This document shows, in pieces, positions 1-11,918 of a stretch of DNA of 64,000 bases. A program made the position numbers and the translations under genes. Source of the stretch: Phorcus lineatus (Eukaryota > Mollusca > Gastropoda > Trochida > Trochidae); NCBI GenBank assembly GCA_921293015.1, contig OV121086.1, forward strand, positions 29,126,254-29,190,253, given 5' to 3'. Position 1 is the first letter of the stretch. The number at the start of each line of letters is the position of its first letter. Under the pieces are notes generated by a model that saw only the letters and a list, made by a program, of their open reading frames with translations, ran no database searches and was not told the origin of the DNA.

Positions 1-249
1 TGATGATTCTCTCTCTTAAAACTATGATTTTGATAAATTGTTGATATCCAATAGCAGCTGAATCAAACAGTCATATAGAGATTGAAAATGAATAATTTGC
101 AAGAATGTACTCCTATACTACATGATTGTGATGTGTGACGGAATTAGTACATAAATGGAATCTTCCTTCTTTTTACCCTTTAAATCTATCCCTTTAAATC
201 CCCAATGATTTAGAAGTAAAAAAACCCATTCAAAATACAAAATTGTGAG

Positions 250-647
250 TTTTTTCAAAGGCTGAGTTGGTGTATTTCAATGATAGTAGATTATCGGTAG
301 GTCCCTTTAATTTGCTTTTGAACACTTAATTTGTGTGTTATAAGTACACATAAGTACACAAAAGAGTTACACGTACTCATAATTCTACTCTTAGTGCAAA
401 TAATGTAAAATAAAATTATATACATTAACTTAAGAGAAGAGAAAATAGTTTTTTCCAAGGCTGAGTTGGTGGATTTCAATGATAGCAGATTAACGGTAGG
501 TCCCTAGGTTTGTTTTTGGACACTTAATGAGTAGAATTATGAGTACACATAAGTACACAAAAGGGTTACAAGTACTCATAATTCTACTCTCAGTGCAAAT
601 AATGTAAAATAAAATTATATACATTAACTGTAGAGAAGAGAAAATAG
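250..647. repeat. 199-bp tandem duplication, two copies
   Basis: Two adjacent copies (250-448 and 449-647) share nearly all of their sequence, from a T-run followed by CAAGGCTGAGTTGG to a shared end AGAAGAGAAAATAG. They differ by scattered substitutions and by one replaced block near 529-541. No coding capacity is convincing; the minus-strand open frame at 291-479 lies inside the repeat and looks accidental. This is a local segmental duplication rather than a recognised transposon. Confidence 0.85.
529..589. other. 18-bp stem hairpin present only in the second duplicate
   Basis: Bases 529-546 are the perfect reverse complement of 572-589, leaving a 25-base loop. The right arm exists in both tandem copies, but in the first copy (around 331-342) the left-arm position holds unrelated sequence. 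The arm in copy two therefore looks written from the right arm, as in a template-switch mutation. Confidence 0.75.
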
Positions 648-3600
648 AATTGTTACCGATCGAAGTCATGAATGATGAGTTTTTGTCAATGAATTCAGTG
701 ACCTTCTAAACATACATTTAGATACCAAGATATTGGTTCATGGGAGGGGAATTGCATGGGGACCCCCCGTGGCCGGTGGACTATAAAGTGTATGTTATTT
801 AATAAGACCATCATTTAAATCAATCAATTAATTCGAAGACATCTTCGAGCAAAAACTAAATTTTTACTGGGTACAAAAGACATGAAAAAGTTCAAGGTAT
901 TGCAGTTTATCTGGTAAGCACCATGCGAAATGTTCTTGGCAGACAAACTGGCAGCATTGTATGAGCAAATAGGTAAATATAAATGCATATCTTGCCATCA
1001 AGAACCTAAGATTGACAACTTTTGGAAGCACGGAATCTTTATTTGAAATATTAATTATTGCACAAAAGTCAGTCCCACTGGTGTCACAATGTTTTTTTCC
1101 TAAAACAATTTCTATTAATAACCATTTATAAAGAGATGACATGGATATTCATAAATAATTCAACTTTGTTGGTATATGATCATCAGTACATTTAACTTCA
1201 GTTATGGCTCTTCTTTTAATTGCATCATTTCCTTGACTGATATTTCAAGAATGAAATAATTGGTTGTCAATGAGATGCACTTAGCTATATATTATATTTA
1301 TCAACTATTAGTGTTTTGCTAATACTGCTCCTGATAATTTCTATAAAACTGACTCTGTACACACTAGCAGATTTTCTTTGCTTCATCAACCCTCATTATC
1401 TTCCCTGGAGATCATCAGTCAAGTCCATGATTCTATAGAATTTCCTATAACATTGTTCAAAGTCGAACTGTTTCAGGTTTTTTCACAGAGCTTTGTTGGT
1501 CTGTGCAGTAACTCAAATGTATAGTAGTATAGTCAGCTTAAAGATCTGACGTTAGATATTTCCCCTATTTACGTACCAGCTGAAGCAGATGCTAAGACTT
1601 AAGACTGTGATTAATGTGTTTGTAAATGTTTGGAATGACAAGCATGCATTATGCGTTGAGAAATGTGTACAAGAAGTAGATTATGATCATCACTATTAGT
1701 ACTTCTTTCTATAGTTGGGGGAAGCTTCAAAGGACAGTGAATGATATCCACTTATCCTTTCTCAGTCGAACTCTGAATTAATGCTTTTGCTCTTACCCAA
1801 AGCCATGCAAACGCTCACCGTGAAGATTATGGTTCATTTCCATAACCATGCAATTTCATTTACCGTGAATCCCAAGTAAAATAAATGTTAGTTTTGCATA
1901 TTTCTCAATATTCCTTTTTAGCCTCACTCAATATGTTTGACCTATAACGAACAATAAAATGTGTTGATGTAAAAAATCAGCACATGCCGTGATTTACTTA
2001 TAGTGAATAAGAACTTTTTTTGTCTTTACATCAAATAATAATTGCTGCTATTTTGTCGCTTAAGACAAGGAAGTAAGCTTGGTTTATGTTGAATTTCTAC
2101 ACATTTTCAACATGACAAGAAACTAGAGACTTAAAGCCTGGTAGATGAAACAGATTGCACAGGCAACCGCGGTAAACGAACGAATTAGTCGCTCTATACA
2201 CATGAACCTGAATCCAAAGCAAAAATCACGCTAATGAGCTGCACAAGGTTCCAAAGGTGATGAAGCCAGACTGATGATGTCCCCAGGGTTCACGAATTAA
2301 AGAGTACATGCTTTAGATATTCACTGAGCAAATACCTTGTGAAGTGCTACCAAAACATATAATAGTTCTTAAACGTTTGTACTAAAGCCTGAGAGAACAG
2401 TGCTTGCTAAAAAGTATTTTAAGTATTGTAGTGAGGCACTCCATCAACGAAAATAGATATATAGACATATATATGTATTGAAGCTGCGTAAATTATTTTG
2501 TTATAGAAAAATGGTTTTGATCATCCATTGCTTCGCAATATTGCAGGGCATTTTTTTAGCTGTTTACCCATATATAAGGCTTCAAACCATTTCCCATATT
2601 CAAATAACCAAAGGTAAACTGATGTCAACTGATATCATTTGTTTAAGTCACTATTAATAGTAATAATGGTTTAGCCAGAAAATGTGTTTTAAAGTCTTCA
2701 TATCTTTGACCGTCTTTCGAAATGAATGTATGAAATTGCTTATACAAAAAGATTGTCCAGAATTGAGAGGTCAATAAGAAACATTTTCACCATGCTTGCC
2801 CCTCCCAAGTCTGTCTATCATGGTCCAAACGCATATTTGAAAGATGAAAATTGTGTACATACGAAAATGATGAAATGACTAAGCCACTGGACCTTACACT
2901 CAGTTTTGCCTAAACTAATCTTTGAAGAGAATGATGTGTTGATTGCAGTCAAGGATGTTCATGCTTATATATTGATAAATTATGGAGATCTATAATTCAC
3001 TGAAACGATTTTGCTAAATGTACAGTAAGTTTGCAATTGCGGTCATGGATCATTAATGTCTTAAATCGGTATAATAAACCATCTTGTAAGATAAATAATG
3101 AAATAAATCTCTTGAGAAAAAACATATATATGCAGCCAAAATATTCGAAAAATGTACATAACAGTAGAATGAAAATGCCTTTAGATAAAACTGAATCATC
3201 GTCACATTTTTAAAATTTAAAGATTCTCTGGCCAAAACTTAAGAAGTAAAGGTGTAAAGGATAAAAACGGATATGCTTCATGAAGAATGCAAAATAGGTA
3301 AAAGATTATAGATTTCTTTATACGGCTTATCGTTATCATCTAATGAATACAGTTTGAACATCGAAGGTCTTTTTCCAAGAATCCTGGAGATATAATTTGA
3401 GAAAAAGAATAAGAACATTGCGTAACATGATAAATTTTTTCAAAAGTCACAAAGCAAATAAATGTATATTAAGTAGATCAAAGATGATTGTTAGTTTGAT
3501 AAACACAATGATCACATATGGACGGACGGAGAGGTTAAGTTCTATAAACCCCAACTACGTTTAAGAAAGATGTAAGGTCAGTTAAATAATAAGAAGCTAT

Positions 3601-4510
3601 GAATGAATGGTTTAAGGTAAGGTTTAAGTTGCATGTTAAACAACTAAATATGACCCCAAATAGGAAGCAATGTAGGTTCAGTTCATTCAAATTTTATCTA
3701 TTGAATCATATTGTAAGAAATGTCAAAATAGTTTAAATGTTTGAACTGATTTAAATATTTTTGTTTGCATCATTCTTAAAATTAGATACAATATCTTTAT
3801 GTCCTCATTATTTAATCTCAAAGTCGATTTGCCATCGATTCGTCGTCTCCCGTTTGAAGCTACTTTTTACTAGCTGCCCTAGAAAGTGAATTTTTTCTTA
3901 GTTTATCGTTACTTATGTAATATCTTAGTCTGATACCCTCTATCACACTACTATGTGAATTTATATTTATTTGTCCTTGTAGCAAAGATTTGGAATCCAA
4001 ACTTCCAAATTCCAAACGTAATCTTAGAAGGCATCATTAACAGTTTATTATACCAAATAAAAGGTAGAAGATTAGCAAAATTATTGAGAAGACATTAGTC
4101 ACGTTGAAAGGAATGGCAATGATGTGAAATAATGACGTTATCATTTTTAATTTAGAATGCAACCAATTGAAACGGTTATTTTGGCAAGCTATTTCTATCA
4201 AACAAGCATGTATTAACATGCAATAAACGTCTCATTTGAGCGTCAATAGATGCCCATAAATCCTTCATTTCTTCCAGTTATGATTAAAAGGAGAAAAAAA
4301 CCTTAAGACATTATTGAATACAAAGGCTATGAACTTGATCAAAAACTGATAAAACTATCATGAACGTTCTATTTGCGAATAAAAGGATACTAACAAGATA
4401 ACAGCTTCTTTATTGAAAAGCCTACGGTGTTTCAGAATATGTTTAAACTGGATGGTATGCGGGTAATAATTCGAAGGAAGACATACATGTTTACACCATT
4501 TCAAGGAAAT
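648..4510. other. AT-rich DNA without a recognised feature
   Basis: I see no gene, SINE or simple repeat of note here. Open frames on both strands (864-1142, 3031-3235, 4037-4219) are short, AT-driven and lack recognisable motifs. Sequence near 4087-4345 has weak similarity to 13050-13260 and may be a very old dispersed repeat pair. Confidence 0.4.
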
Positions 4511-4658
4511 CTGGCCTGGAAGTAGCGAACCATGGGTGGTATTCGCTGAAATTCAGTGTAGCATTGCACCCAAACCTTAATGCGTGTAGAATAGTTCTCT
4601 ACTGGAGACAAAGATGCCGAGCCCCTGGCGGGATTCGAACCACGGACCTCTTGATCCG
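4511..4658 (-). mobile_element. SINE-A fragment (tRNA-derived)
   Basis: On the minus strand this contains a tRNA-type B box (GGTTCGAATCCCGCC) followed by the SINE-A body motifs GGGGCTCGGCA and GGGTGCAATGCTACACTG. Both the 5' A-box end and the 3' tail are missing. It matches the complete copy at 14656-14958. Confidence 0.8.
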
Positions 4659-5683
4659 TTTAAAAAAACAGAAGATGCGATCATTAATTATTATTCAAAG
4701 CCATTCCTGTTCTTTTTAATTGACTGCCAAGCTGCAATAAGCATGCTGAAATTGACAATGTTTTTTGTTTAATAATTTTGCATGATCCTGAAATGATAGA
4801 AATATTTTGATTTACTTTGTTCATTCATTCAATGTTATTCAGATAACAGAGTTTGGTGATGGTTTTGCCGGTTTCGAAAAGCTTCTACTACAAACCATGA
4901 TTCTTTACGCCACACTGTCATAGGAAAGCTGATAACACATTTTGGAAGTACTCAAGCAGAAATAAGTGCTTAATTTCTGCATTAGCTTGTTTGTTTATTC
5001 GTTATCTTGACATGCTTTGCACATATAGAATTGTCGTTCAAGGTAAATAAATGCGATATCCTTCGATCTGTTTTATGATATTGCAGTGTTAATAATTATA
5101 TCAATAAAGCAAAGATGGTCTTTGAAATTAAAATGAATGCATTGTAAAAAGCTGAGTCGGATATAAAAGGAAATCACTTGCCAAAAATAATAATGCAAAG
5201 TCTTGTTTTTGCAAATCGCTTTTCAGATAATTTTGCTGATCTGCCATTAGGAATTATTTTACCACGCCCCATTTCAGGGTATGGATTCTTTTGATATTTA
5301 TGATTCTATATCGTCAGGTAACTCAGGTCTTTCTCATATAATGTTCTTTAAAACGCAATAAATACATTTAATGAGACGTGTAATCATGAAAAACGGCAAA
5401 TGACCCTTTATTGTTGAATTTGCTAAACACAAAACTTTTTAAAGAGATAAATTAACTTGAAATCTTAAGTAAACCATGTTCAATTTTTTTAGAACACCTG
5501 TCTTACACTGAGATTGATAATAAGTAAAACTTGCAATGGATCTTTAAAATGACCTTCGGAAAATTTAGTATATCCTATCCTTTAGTAATCCTGTTCAACT
5601 ATTCAAGAATCAGTTAAAATATCTGTCTCTGCTCAACTCCGAATTGTACTCCATTTGAAAACATCCTAAGGATTTTCTTTATT

Positions 5684-5920
5684 GTGAAATTCACTCCAGA
5701 ACAAGACGGGATGCATCGCGATAAAGAAGATGTTATCCAGAAAGTCTTGTCTTTTTTAAGGTACATATCTTCTGAATACCCTATAAACTTATTTTTATTT
5801 ATTGAAATTAAGAACTATCATGGATCATGTACAAAAGGACTTGTTTCTAAATTTGATGTCTTCATCATGTCTAACAAAGGTATAAAGAATATAGAAGATA
5901 AATGGCTAATAACTTTCTAG
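5684..5920 (+). CDS. Hypothetical short open frame of unknown origin
   Basis: A 78-codon open frame that opens at GTG; the first in-frame ATG is at codon 10. The predicted peptide is mixed in composition (KFTPEQDGMHRDKEDVIQK near its start) and looks more protein-like than most frames here, but I recognise no domain. It sits just outside the left arm of the inverted repeat pair at 6.1-8.8 kb, so it could be a remnant of the same element or chance. No promoter or splice evidence was found. Confidence 0.2.
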   Translation: MKFTPEQDGMHRDKEDVIQKVLSFLRYISSEYPINLFLFIEIKNYHGSCTKGLVSKFDVFIMSNKGIKNIEDKWLITF

Positions 5921-6074
5921 AATTATATATCCCTGTATAATTTATGGTGAGTTCATTTATTATACTAACATTGTTAAGACAAATACAATTTTAATCAATA
6001 CTGGTAAGCTGTGTTGAAAATTATTTCAATAGGTATATTTATCAATGTTTATGAGCTTTAAGAATCATCTTCAT

Positions 6075-6875
6075 TTTCATACCAGAGGCATTTCCAAGTA
6101 GATAAAAATAGTTTTTTTCGCATATCAATTAGACATCAATGATTTTCCTTTATGTTAATTTCCTTATTCTTTAACCCACGTGTTGATTTGTTAATGCCCG
6201 TTCCGTGTTCCATGTGAAGAATGATTGAATTTCCAATCATAACTGGTTTTATGAGCTATTCACATCGTCCAAGAAATATTAATTTAGAACATTTTGAAAC
6301 ATTGGTCGGATATATTGCTGTTTACTGCACAATCTCACTTTAGAACCCTCCTTAAAGTGTCTATAATTATGATGCCGCCGTTATGAATGAGTTTGCTTTC
6401 ATTTCATTTCTCTGTGAATTGAAAATGTAATTTCAAATCCTGTCTTTTTTGTGTGAGGAGACTGACATGGCATGTATGGATTATTGGCACCATTTACAGA
6501 CATAATTATATTATTATGATTTGATATTTATAAGCTGTATTCAAGAAAACTGTTGAATCGTTTATATAATAGGCTTTTCTATGGATGAAAAACCTATTCT
6601 GAATAAAATTTATAAACGCAACTCTAGCGGTTTAAATGTGATCTCAACATTTTAATGTTTTGATAAAAGGTTATAGATAATTTACTATGTGAATCGAATT
6701 ACCACGTCATTTCTTTCATCACACCAGATTATAAATAGTTGAAAATTGATTTGAAAATTATTTATAATCTGTGCATTACCAAGTTGCATTTATGTTGGTT
6801 TTGTTTTGTCAAATGCAACGATGACTAATGCGACCGGAATATGAAGTAATAATTAACACATACTGGATGAAGCAG
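6075..6875 (+). repeat. Dispersed repeat R1, copy A (left inverted arm)
   Basis: Starts near ACCAGAGGCATTTCC and matches, in the same orientation, 15955-16428 and 16432-16990, and in inverted orientation 8205-8785. Landmarks include CCATGTGAAGAATGATTGA and TAAGCTGTATTCAAG. The segment 6772-6875 (with TCAAATGCAACGATGAC) is shared with the end of the copy at 15955-16428, where everything between about 6446 and 6772 is missing at a T-run. The family is not one I can name; inverted pairing around a broken gene suggests long terminal inverted repeats of a DNA transposon. Confidence 0.7.
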
Positions 6876-7388
6876 TAATTTCTGCTCAGTATTGCAAAAC
6901 ATAAGTCTCAAATCAAATATAAGTCTCTTAATAATCCCCAAAACACTTACAATAATAATAAAGATTAATACAATGATATTTGTAAGGGTTTCATTTGAAT
7001 TAATTTTTTTCAGTGAAAGTCAAATAATCGAAGTGTCATAACGACATAAGTTTTAAGGAGCAAACATTTTGCTCTCTTTATTGTCCTGATCATGCAAAAG
7101 AAAAACTACTTTTAATAACTTCGAAAAGAATTAAAAATCTTTGATTACAAATAACTAGTACAGTAAGAATTCGGCAAAAGTTAACCACTTCACTGCATTA
7201 TAACTTGACATACCTTTAAATAAATTAAAAACGTGAAAATACATGAAAGATAAGAAAATTAAAAGCTGTTACAAGAACATTATTTTTTTGCGCACTATTA
7301 TGTCTTTCGATGCATGCAGTCAGGAAATCTTTGTAACCCTACATTTCATATTTATTGTCCATGGTCGTAAGCATTGCTCAGTTGACAA

Positions 7389-7962
7389 ATTAGCAAGTGT
7401 AATAAAGGAGGTGGATTCTACACCTTCACCAATCTCTCCCTGAACAACTGTTTAGGGACTCAATACGCATCTGCATCAAAGGCAAGTGAGATAAAAGAGA
7501 ACAAAGTCCTTGACATTGAAGTTAAAGGCAATAAATTTGAAATAATAAGCCAAACTGTTGACGTAACCAGAACCTCAAAATGCCGAAGTTGCAAAGTTCC
7601 TTTGAGTTCATCAAGTGGCTAACCAACAATAAAGTGCACTTCATGCAGAAAAAGATGTATAACAAGCTTCCTCTATGTGGACATAAAGTCTAGACATAAA
7701 TCAAGATCCAAATAGAATAGTCAACCAAAGAACTGGAGACGAAAGGTATGAAACAACTGCTGCTTTCTGGACCCATTGAATCTATTTGTAATTTTTTTTT
7801 GGAATCTACAGCTTTTGCTTGTTCGGTTATAGGAGATGAATACAGTGTCAAAATAAGAATGTTCACATTAAATGTGGTGACTGTCCAAATAATGCTAGAC
7901 ACAAATAGACATTGTCTAAATGCTAGTCTTCAACCCCAAGAGAATGGAAGATCACTTACTTG
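7389..7962 (+). pseudogene. Broken RPA-like OB-fold/zinc-ribbon protein remnant
   Basis: From about 7389 one frame reads KGGGFYTFTNLSLNN, then a charged stretch with KVLDIEVKG, then a paired-cysteine knuckle KCRSCKVPL, an in-frame stop, and a second knuckle KCTSCRKRC. The order (aromatic NLS-type segment, OB-fold-like strand region, two CxxC pairs) resembles the C-terminal part of replication-protein-A-like proteins that are abundant in invertebrate genomes and often travel with transposons. A frameshift between about 7700 and 7748 leads into a second open block (7748-7962) that may be its continuation. With two stops and a frameshift it cannot be functional. It lies between the inverted R1 arms. 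The family assignment is inference from motif layout. Confidence 0.4.
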
Positions 7963-8204
7963 ATGAGTTACAGAGCAACTGTATATATATTTTTAAAAAA
8001 CATATCTTATTTAGTACTTTGTACTGTCCTTATTTGTGATTTCGGTTGTTAAAGCAGCTGTTTTATGATTAGTTAGATTATTTTAAAAAAAAATGTTCTC
8101 TCTCTCTCTATCAACACTCAAAGAGATATGTTAATCTTCAACATCAGATGATAAATCATGAAATATAAAAGCCAGTAAATTAATTTGTTTCTGATAATGA
8201 AAGT

Positions 8205-8785
8205 TTGATATCATTTTCTTCAGTATAGCTTTCCCATTCCCTAGAGAAGCTTGGACAAGAATTTTAAATGATTCATTCGTTTCTTGGATACAGCTTAAAC
8301 ATGTCTAATGGTTTTATAATAATAGATTTATTTCAAATATGGTGTAAATAATGTCAAAAATCACATTTACGATATCATGACAGTCTCCACACATAGTCAG
8401 AATTTGTAATTACATTTTGAATTCAGAGAAAAACGAAATGAAAGCAAACGCATTCATAACGGATGTATTCTAACTGTATACATCTTAAGGAGGGCTCTTA
8501 AGAGAGATTTTGCAGGAAACGTAGCAATATATTTGATACATTTTTCAAGATATTCTATATTAGTGTTACAGAGATGATTTGAATAGTTAATAAAACCAGT
8601 TATGATTGGAAATTCAATCATTCTTCACATGGAACACGGAACAGGCATTAACAAATCAACACATGGGTTAAAGAATAGAGAAATTGATAGAAGGAAAACC
8701 ATTGATTTGTAATTGATGTGGAAAAAAGGAAATATTTCATAACTTCTCTACTTGAAATGCCTCTGGTATCAAAATAGAAGATGAT
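8205..8785 (-). repeat. Dispersed repeat R1, copy B (right inverted arm)
   Basis: Read on the minus strand it parallels copy A from the GATACCAGAGGCATTTC end near 8785 inward to the TTTAAGCTGTATCCAAG region near 8300 and an AGCTTCTCTAGGGAATGGG block near 8240. Divergence is substantial, with many substitutions and indels, so the insertion is old. Similarity to flanking sequence may extend outward to about 8880. Confidence 0.65.
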
Positions 8786-9132
8786 TCCATACACATACAT
8801 AAATGAACTTATTACAACAATTTTAAATATATAATTTACTAACTTATCTCATCCCAGTTGACAAAGCATATTTCTGTCCGTTTTCTTCACACAACTTATT
8901 TTTTCTTTAAAGTTCTTTCCTAAGAAAACTTAGAAACTGCATCACTCTCTGGGTTTCTCAACATCAAATTTTTAAAAAGTAAACCATCCGGTTTTGGAGA
9001 AGAACTATTTTTTAGATGCAGTGTTTTCCCAATCTCCCATTATTTATGTTATGTGTTAAGTTTTATTCATGGAAAAGATAAATGAAATAACAAAAACATG
9101 CAGAAACTTTTCACAGTTTCGTTAAAAAAAGT
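8786..9132. other. AT-rich DNA, outer flank of R1 copy B
   Basis: No gene recognised. It precedes the LINE insertion site. Confidence 0.3.
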
Positions 9133-10576
9133 AAGATTCTCCATGATAAAGAATTTATAAAAGACTTGAACAATATATTTTTCAAATTCATATGGAATGA
9201 CAAAAAGGACAAAATAAAACGTATCAATTTAATGCGAAATTATAAAGAGGGCGGCCTAAGGATGGTAGATGTCAAAATCTTTATTGATTCACTTAAAATC
9301 TCTTGTTTGAAGAGACATGCTTTAAAACCAAAAGATTATAGTCTAGCGGGATTTCCTATCAAGCATGTACTTCTTTTAGGTGCTAATATTACCAAACAAT
9401 ACAAACTCATAAATCCATTTTGGAAGGGTACATTGGAAGCCTGGCATAGATATATCAAAGGTTATGTTATAAATGATAAAAATATTAATGAAATACTTTT
9501 GCAACCGCTTTGGTTAAACCACCATAGTTCAAACCCAGACTTGATTATCAAAAATTGGTTCAAACAGGGCATAAGCAATGTTAGAGATATTTGTAAAGTT
9601 CATGAGTTCGTGACATTTGCAGAACTCCGAGCAAAATATGATATTAAAGGAACAGTACTCGATTTATATCGTGTCATCCTGAGTATTCCAAAAAAATGGA
9701 AAGATACGATTAAAGAATCTGATTACTCAGCCAGGACACATATGCCAAGCTATTTTCCCTGGAAAGATATTACTAAAAATTCAAAAGGATCAAGACTATT
9801 TTACGATAATCTAATTTCGCAGCCCTCAGGTTACTTTCCAAAAGTTTGTGATAAATGGGAAAATGAAATAAAATATGATGTAATAGATTGGAACTGCACA
9901 TTTTCCAGATATAGACAATGTACCAAGGATACAAAGCTACTCGAATTCCAATATAAGTTTATTCATAGAATAATTTATACTAAAAGAGAATTATTTAAAA
10001 TGAAACTTGTTGATAACGATTTATGTCCATCATGTGGTTTAAATGAGAATATATACCATGTTTATATTGAATGTCCAGTTGTCAGACTATTCTGGGAAGA
10101 GTTCACTTCCTTTTTGAATAGATTCCGTAATGAAACCTTCGAGATACAAACTCAAGACATATTATTTTGTGCCAATGACGACCACTTGCTTAATCACATG
10201 ATAATATTAGCTAAACGACACATATTCGTAATGAACATCAAAGGTAACAAACCTTCTTTCTCAATATTCCTAAATTTACTAAAAGATATATTTGGCATTG
10301 AAAAATATATTGCCAGGAGAAACGATAACCTTTATTCTTTTGAGAAAAAATGGAAAGTAATTGAGAAGGTCATCTAATTATTGACAATCTTGTTTCCTTA
10401 CGAAGATGTTGAATTGTTTTCTCCCAATATTTGAATATGCCTTATGTCATAGATTATTGCCATGTATTGATGCATACACGTGTTTGTTTCCATCCCTTTT
10501 GTGACTATATTATTGTATCCATTGGTGGTGAATAAAAAAATTTAAAAAAAAAAGAAGAAAAGATTCTCCATGATAA
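9133..10576 (+). mobile_element. 5'-truncated L1/Tx1-like LINE with 17-bp target-site duplications
   Basis: The 17-mer AAGATTCTCCATGATAA occurs at 9133-9149 and again, perfectly, at 10560-10576, so the element proper is about 9150-10559. It begins inside ORF2 downstream of the reverse transcriptase domain, runs through the ORF stop at 10375-10377, a 3' UTR of about 150 bases, an AATAAA signal at 10531 and an A-rich tail. Truncation at the 5' end, an A tail and long duplications are the expected signature of target-primed reverse transcription. The perfect duplication and intact frame suggest a young insertion compared with neighbouring repeats. Confidence 0.92.
9151..10377 (+). CDS. C-terminal part of LINE ORF2 protein (truncated)
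   Basis: The frame is open from the insertion junction, and the true start codon is lost; the first usable near-cognate codon is TTG at 9166. Counting from there, 403 residues follow. Residues 8-19 (FIWNDKKDKIKR) and 28-36 (EGGLRMVDV) are the conserved segment just after the reverse transcriptase domain in L1/Tx1-type elements. Residues 287-303 form a CX2CX7HX4C zinc knuckle (C287, C290, H298, C303) followed by a LFWEEF motif, typical of the ORF2 C-terminus. The endonuclease and polymerase catalytic parts are absent, so the product could not retrotranspose itself. Expression is not implied. Confidence 0.88.
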   Translation, partial: EFIKDLNNIFFKFIWNDKKDKIKRINLMRNYKEGGLRMVDVKIFIDSLKISCLKRHALKPKDYSLAGFPIKHVLLLGANITKQYKLINPFWKGTLEAWHRYIKGYVINDKNINEILLQPLWLNHHSSNPDLIIKNWFKQGISNVRDICKVHEFVTFAELRAKYDIKGTVLDLYRVILSIPKKWKDTIKESDYSARTHMPSYFPWKDITKNSKGSRLFYDNLISQPSGYFPKVCDKWENEIKYDVIDWNCTFSRYRQCTKDTKLLEFQYKFIHRIIYTKRELFKMKLVDNDLCPSCGLNENIYHVYIECPVVRLFWEEFTSFLNRFRNETFEIQTQDILFCANDDHLLNHMIILAKRHIFVMNIKGNKPSFSIFLNLLKDIFGIEKYIARRNDNLYSFEKKWKVIEKVI

Positions 10577-11169
10577 TTTGTGAATTTCTACAACAAGTAT
10601 GATATTTTTAGGATTGACATGCCATGCAGTTTTCACTCAATGGGAATGTATGAGAAAGAAGTATTCCCTGGATGACAAAGAAAATATTACTTTCAATCAA
10701 TGTCATTAAAAGGCGTGGTCCCTAACAGGATGTATAATTTGACTGTACTTTGAATGATATTGTCAAACTGATATCAAGTTTACTTACAGGATTCCCATAC
10801 AAACTTAAAACAATGTTGCATTCAGATTCTATTCCGTGATAAAAGTAAAACTTATATGGGAATATCTCTCTTGGAATTCAGCATTAGAAAAATCAGAATA
10901 GAGGCACTATTCTGACTTATTAACGCCTATAATGTTTTTTCCCATTATCATTGAAAGACAAAGAAGTTGAGGGACGATATTTGAATTTAACTACAGACAG
11001 ATGGTATTTAAAAATTCTAAAACATACTCTGTGTCACATAAATACTCATATCTTTATGTGAGACTATTTGAAAGCATATGTTTTGAAAGGATGACATCAT
11101 AAGGGTTGAGAAGCTTTGCATCCAAACAAAATGGATCAAAAATTCAAATTTAATAGCTAAGTCCATGAA
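10577..11169. other. AT-rich DNA without a recognised feature
   Basis: No coding frame, SINE or simple repeat stands out. Confidence 0.35.
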
Positions 11170-11304
11170 AACATTATAACACGGTCACGCTTTCAAAACC
11201 ATTTACAAAGTTTAGGGACTGAATGGGGTGAGGACAGATAGCACGTAACGAGATCTGATGTCATAAGTAACAATGATATCAGGATCTTGTATAACTGCTA
11301 CCTA

Positions 11305-11515
11305 TGATAATAATAATAGGGTATTTTATAGCGCACATATCCACACAGAATGCATGCTCAAGGCGCTCCCTGCATTATTACCCAGGTCTAACCCAAGCTG
11401 CCGATTTAGCGCTAAAAGGTCACCTCCAACACAATCTACACCAGGTACCCAATTAGTACTGCTGGGTGAACAGAAGCACATTTTGAATAAAATCCCTTGC
11501 TTAAGGAGACACCAC
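11305..11515 (+). mobile_element. SINE-like element with TATAGCGC / CCTTGCTTAAGGA motifs
   Basis: Contains, in order, GGGTATTTTATAGCGCACAT, CTCAAGGCGCT, CACCAGGTACCCAATT, CTGGGTGAACAGAAGCA and CCTTGCTTAAGGAGACACCA. This order is characteristic of an ancient interspersed repeat widespread in marine invertebrate genomes, where the final motif is usually CTTGCCCAAGGACACA. It interrupts R2: the second R2 copy near 23.8 kb lacks it. It is decayed, and I did not find clear target-site duplications. Confidence 0.55.
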
Positions 11516-11701
11516 AAGTTTCTCAAGTGGTGCTCTCAAGTCAGGTTTGATGGATTATATGAACTTGGATACACCTCAAAATCAAATCAAGACGATATAT
11601 ATACTTATATGTACTGGTTTCAACCTTGTCTCAATCAATTGATCCTCTCATCATTCCCCAGAATTAGGACTAGACGATTCCTTGCTTTGTTCTTACTCTG
11701 A

Positions 11702-11918
11702 AACTCCCTCTTCAAATGAAAAACAGAACAATAACTCCCTCTTCACATGAAAAACAGAACAATAACTTCCTCTTCACATGAAAAACAGAACAATAACTTC
11801 CTCTTCACATGAAAAACAGAACAATAACTACCCCTTCACATGAAAAACAGAACAATAACTTCCCCTTCACATGAAAAACAGAACAATAACTTCCCTTTCA
11901 CATGAAAAACAGAACAAT
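11702..11918 (+). repeat. 31-bp minisatellite, exactly seven units
   Basis: Unit starts fall at 11702, 11733, 11764, 11795, 11826, 11857 and 11888. Each unit reads roughly AACTTCCTCTTCACATGAAA then AACAGAACAAT, with one or two substitutions per unit. Seven times 31 gives exactly 217 bases. The paralogous R2 copy has a single diverged unit near 24024, so the array expanded after the copies separated. Confidence 0.95.

Noticed and set aside
11273-11701. 142-codon plus-strand open frame
   Set aside because: It crosses a dispersed repeat, a SINE-like insertion and the edge of a minisatellite; these have no common coding history.
11702-11918. Seven-unit 31-bp array as a CRISPR array
   Set aside because: Units abut directly with no unique spacers, and the genome is eukaryotic.
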